The notes under the pieces were generated by a model, which saw only the letters and a program-made list of their open reading frames with translations, ran no database searches and was not told the DNA's origin. Positions 4,915-7,330 of a stretch of 7,330 nucleotides of DNA are shown here, in pieces. Positions within the stretch are counted from its first letter, which is position 1. Each line of letters opens with the position of its first letter. The position numbers and the translations under genes are program-made. Source of the DNA: an uncultured Collinsella sp. (GTDB taxonomy: Bacteria > Actinomycetota > Coriobacteriia > Coriobacteriales > Coriobacteriaceae); contig UQXT01000094.1 of assembly GCA_900545075.1 (NCBI GenBank), positions 1 through 7,330 of the forward strand, written 5' to 3'.

Positions 4915-5946
4915 GTGGCAAGGCGCCCGTCCAACGATACAGGTACGCGTCCGGTCTCCATGGCCGACGTCGCCCGCGCTGCTGGCGTTTCGCAGCAGAC
5001 GGTTTCGCGCGTCGCCAACGGCTTGCCCAACGTTAACGAGCAGACGCGCCAGCGCGTGCAGGCCGCTATGCAAGAGCTCGGCTTTCGTCCGAGTTATGCC
5101 GGTCGCTCGCTGCGCGACGGCCGCTACCATTCGGTCGGCCTGTGCGTCAACGACGTCACCAAGTTTGGCAACCTCTCAATGATCGACGGCATCGCCAGCG
5201 CTGCTCGCGAGCATAATTGCGCTATCACGCTGGTCGAGATGTCCAAGACCGAGGAGTTTTCGCTTGCCGAGGCCACGCGTCGTATGGCCGCATTGCCGGT
5301 GGACGGCATCATCATCGGCATGAGCCGCATGGCGCCCGATTTTGAGACGTTTGATCCACTGCCGGGCATTGGCACGGTCATCGTTACCATGTACGCGCAC
5401 CCGCGGGTGACCACGGTCGACTCCGATCATTACGGCTGCTCGCTATTGCTTATGGATCACCTGTTTGAGCTGGGTCACGAGCAAATTCGCTATATTGGCG
5501 GCCCGTCATTCTCGGTCGACGAGCAATTTCGTCGCGCCGGTTGGCAGGATGCACTCGAGCGTAAACACATCGAGCCGGCAGAGCCGCTCGAGGGCGACTG
5601 GTCTGCCAACAGCGGCTACGAGGCCGGCAGGCACCTGGCCGAGCACGATCACACCATGACGGCGATTTACGCGGCAAACGACCAGATGGCAAACGGCGCA
5701 ATTGCGGCGCTACGCGATGGCGGCCTGCGTGTGCCCGAGGACGTGAGCGTGGTGGGCGTCGACGATTCGCTCGATGATTTTGTGGCACACAACGAGCTCA
5801 CGACCGTGCGATTCGATTTACATCAGCGCGGACGCGAGGTGTTTGAGCATGCGGTTCCCGAGGCGGGTACGGCGGGCAAAACCGTTGCCATCCGTATTCC
5901 CGGCCAGCTCATTATTCGACATAGCACGGCGATACCACACTCATAG
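4915..5946 (+). CDS. LacI/GalR-family transcriptional regulator, likely gal repressor
   Basis: A DNA-binding regulator with a sugar-binding-like effector domain, 343 residues, the usual family length. The helix-turn-helix is at 16-35 (MADVARAAGVSQQTVSRVAN), followed by the hinge region around RPSYAGRSLRDG (58-69). The periplasmic-binding-protein-like core starts at SVGLCVND. AANDQMANGAIAALRDGG (253-270) and VPEDVSVVGVDD (273-284) are characteristic of the C-terminal subdomain. The start is GTG at 4915 with GAAGGTG (4903-4909) 5 bases upstream. An ATG at 4960 would begin right at the helix-turn-helix and lacks a clear binding site, so the GTG is preferred. The gene is divergent from galKT, and three LacI-type sites lie between, so it most likely represses both and responds to galactose or a derivative; the effector is inference. 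No convincing terminator is seen after it. Confidence 0.93.
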   Translation: MARRPSNDTGTRPVSMADVARAAGVSQQTVSRVANGLPNVNEQTRQRVQAAMQELGFRPSYAGRSLRDGRYHSVGLCVNDVTKFGNLSMIDGIASAAREHNCAITLVEMSKTEEFSLAEATRRMAALPVDGIIIGMSRMAPDFETFDPLPGIGTVIVTMYAHPRVTTVDSDHYGCSLLLMDHLFELGHEQIRYIGGPSFSVDEQFRRAGWQDALERKHIEPAEPLEGDWSANSGYEAGRHLAEHDHTMTAIYAANDQMANGAIAALRDGGLRVPEDVSVVGVDDSLDDFVAHNELTTVRFDLHQRGREVFEHAVPEAGTAGKTVAIRIPGQLIIRHSTAIPHS

Positions 5947-6029
5947 TTTGCGCAGGTAAACGTCGATTTATCGTATTTCAATAACAATCGGTATGGATGC
6001 TGGCAGATAACAGTTGGGATACTGCCGAG

Positions 6030-6038
6030 TGTTATGAT
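6030..6038 (+). promoter_or_regulatory. Extended -10 promoter of the flavodiiron gene
   Basis: TGT-TATGAT is an extended -10 element with five of six matches to TATAAT. A consensus -35 at the right distance is missing (ACAGTT at 6010-6015), which an extended -10 can tolerate. The start of transcription would fall near 6045, about 30 bases before the gene. Its presence suggests the gene is transcribed independently of the LacI-family gene. Confidence 0.45.
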
Positions 6039-6059
6039 AGACGGGTTCTTTTGTCTATC
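6036..6059. promoter_or_regulatory. Inverted repeat GATAGAC-N10-GTCTATC
   Basis: A perfect 7-bp inverted repeat overlaps the end of the putative -10 box and spans the expected transcription start. It ends two bases before the AGGAGG ribosome binding site. Position and symmetry fit an operator for a redox or nitrosative-stress regulator. It does not match a regulator site I can name. Confidence 0.4.
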
Positions 6060-6075
6060 TAGGAGGCTTTGCCTG

Positions 6076-7236
6076 ATGGAGATCACCAAGGATATCCGCT
6101 ACATCGGTGTCGACGATCACGACATTGACCTGTTCGAGGGCCAGTACGACGTGTCCGAGAACGGTATGGCATACAACAGCTACGTTATCTTGGGCGATAA
6201 AATCGCTGTCGCCGATTCGGTCGACGCCGGCTTTGTCGACGAATGGCTCGGCAACCTCGAGGCCGCGCTTGACGGCCGTACGCCCGACTACCTGGTCGTC
6301 CATCACATGGAGCCCGATCACTCCGCCGGCATCGCCGCCTTTATGGAGCGCTATCCCCAGGCACAGATTGTGGCCAGCATGGGCGCCTTTCGCATGATGG
6401 TCAACTACTTTGGCACCGACTACCCCGAGCGCAAGATGGTCGTCAAAGAGGGCGACGTGCTCGACCTGGGTGGCCACAGCCTGACCTTTATCGGCGCCCC
6501 CAACGTTCACTGGCCTGAGGTGATCTTCTCCTACGAGTCCACCGACAAGGTGCTCTTTAGTGCCGACGGCTTTGGCAAGTTTGGCGCCAACGACATCGAG
6601 GATCCGGAAGGGTGGGCTTGCGAGGCTCGCCGCTACTACTTTGGCATCGTCGGTAAGTTCGGCAAGTTCGTGCAGGCCGTGCTCAAGAAGGCCGCCGACC
6701 TGGACATCCAGATCATCTGCCCGCTCCACGGCCCCGCACTGACCGAGAATCTGGGCTATTACCTCGATACCTATAACACCTGGTCGAGCTATCAGCCCGA
6801 GGACGAGGGCATCACGATCGCCTATGCGAGCGTGTATGGCCATCTGAAGGCTGCCGTTGAGGAGCTTGCAACTGCGCTCGAGGCTCGCGGCCAGAAGGTT
6901 TCCGTCTTTGACCTGGCTCGCGACGACATGGCCGAGGCCGTTGAGGATGCGTTCCGCTACGACCGTCTGGTGCTCGCCTCCATTACCTATCAGGGCGAGA
7001 TCTTCCCGTTCATGAGCACCTTTATCCACACGCTTGCCGAGCACGCCTATCAGAACCGTACGGTGGCGCTCGTTGAGGCCGGCTCCTGGGCGCCCACCGC
7101 TGCCAAGGTTATGACCAAGGAGCTCGAGGGCATGAAGGACATCACTCTGGCGCAGAACAAGGTGACCGTGCTGGGCTCGCTCAACGACGCCTCGCGCGCT
7201 CAGATCGAGGCCCTTGCTGACGAGCTGTCCAAGTAG
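6076..7236 (+). CDS. fprA: Class A flavodiiron protein (FprA family)
   Basis: A cytoplasmic enzyme that reduces O2 to water and/or NO to N2O at a non-haem diiron site, taking electrons through FMN from a rubredoxin or similar donor. In anaerobes it serves in oxygen or NO detoxification. The 386-residue product has the two-domain plan of the class. A metallo-beta-lactamase-like domain (about 1-240) carries the full ligand set H77-x-E79-x-D81-H82, H145, D164 and H218. A flavodoxin-like domain (about 245-386) has the phosphate loop YASVYGHLKAA. There is no rubredoxin or flavin-reductase fusion, so the electron donor is encoded elsewhere. The start at 6076 follows AGGAGG (6061-6066) by 9 bases; an upstream in-frame ATG at 6034 lies within the -10 box and is rejected. 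The gene is monocistronic with its own terminator. Which of O2 or NO is preferred cannot be read from the sequence. Confidence 0.95.
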   Translation: MEITKDIRYIGVDDHDIDLFEGQYDVSENGMAYNSYVILGDKIAVADSVDAGFVDEWLGNLEAALDGRTPDYLVVHHMEPDHSAGIAAFMERYPQAQIVASMGAFRMMVNYFGTDYPERKMVVKEGDVLDLGGHSLTFIGAPNVHWPEVIFSYESTDKVLFSADGFGKFGANDIEDPEGWACEARRYYFGIVGKFGKFVQAVLKKAADLDIQIICPLHGPALTENLGYYLDTYNTWSSYQPEDEGITIAYASVYGHLKAAVEELATALEARGQKVSVFDLARDDMAEAVEDAFRYDRLVLASITYQGEIFPFMSTFIHTLAEHAYQNRTVALVEAGSWAPTAAKVMTKELEGMKDITLAQNKVTVLGSLNDASRAQIEALADELSK

Positions 7237-7259
7237 CGACACATTCACTTCTGATGCTC

Positions 7260-7293
7260 AACCACCACAAAGGAGACCTTTGTGGTGGTTTTT
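7260..7293 (+). terminator. Rho-independent terminator of the flavodiiron gene
   Basis: AACCACCACAAAGG (7260-7273) pairs perfectly over 14 bp with CCTTTGTGGTGGTT (7277-7290) around an AGA loop. It is followed by T-rich sequence to 7297. It starts 23 bases past the stop codon. The opposite strand lacks a T-tract after the hairpin, so termination is mainly in the plus direction. Confidence 0.95.
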
Positions 7294-7330
7294 GTTTAAG
7301 CGCCGGCGATGACGAGATTTGGGCGGGCGT

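Noticed and set aside
5029..5042. AACGTTAACG inside the regulator gene as a fourth operator
   Set aside because: It encodes the conserved NVNEQTR stretch after the helix-turn-helix and matches only half of the site A core, so it is probably coincidental.
6055..7248. Long minus-strand open frame (397 codons) opposite fprA
   Set aside because: Shadow of the flavodiiron gene, whose metal ligands are all in the plus frame.
7296..7330. C-terminus of a convergent minus-strand gene, reading ARPNLVIAGA then TAA at 7296-7298
   Set aside because: Only ten codons are visible, so a chance frame cannot be excluded.

Overview
The window reads as a stretch of chromosome from a high-GC anaerobe, probably an actinobacterium of the Coriobacteriia type (Collinsella-like). 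That placement is an inference. It rests on the GC-rich coding sequence, a galactose operon with a class II GalT and a GalK of the divergent GNHTDH type, and an anaerobe-style flavodiiron protein. Five protein genes are supported. I see no rRNA, tRNA, CRISPR array or transposase.

Left part (1-1751). Bases 1-83 hold nothing I can assign. A minus-strand gene (146-1447) encodes an AAA-type ATPase with a C-terminal DUF4143/PD-(D/E)XK-like part. It sits between two direct copies of a 39-base repeat (84-122 and 1595-1633, 37 of 39 identical). Just upstream of the gene lie a 7-bp palindrome, a possible -10 box and three tandem 33-base repeats. This ATPase module looks like an accessory cassette set down beside a housekeeping operon, and it is the least ordinary part of the window. 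The gene-free stretch 1448-1751 holds these elements plus the terminator of the gal operon.

Middle (1665-4914). galK (galactokinase) and galT (galactose-1-phosphate uridylyltransferase) form a minus-strand operon with overlapping ends, closed by a strong hairpin terminator at 1665-1704. Together they carry galactose to UDP-galactose and glucose-1-phosphate in the Leloir pathway; galE, galM and a transporter are not in the window. The 338-base divergent intergenic region (4577-4914) carries three LacI-type operator-like sites. Two of them form an 18-bp perfect inverted repeat around a central hairpin.

Right part (4915-7330). A LacI/GalR-family repressor is transcribed divergently from galK and probably controls both itself and galKT. 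It is followed by an independent gene for a class A flavodiiron protein (FprA), which reduces O2 and/or NO. That gene has its own probable promoter, an inverted repeat near the start of transcription, and a textbook terminator at 7260-7293. Bases 7294-7330 are too few to assign.

Overall this is mostly ordinary metabolism. The parts worth a second look are the repeat-flanked ATPase cassette with its tandem leader repeats, and the palindromic gal control region.
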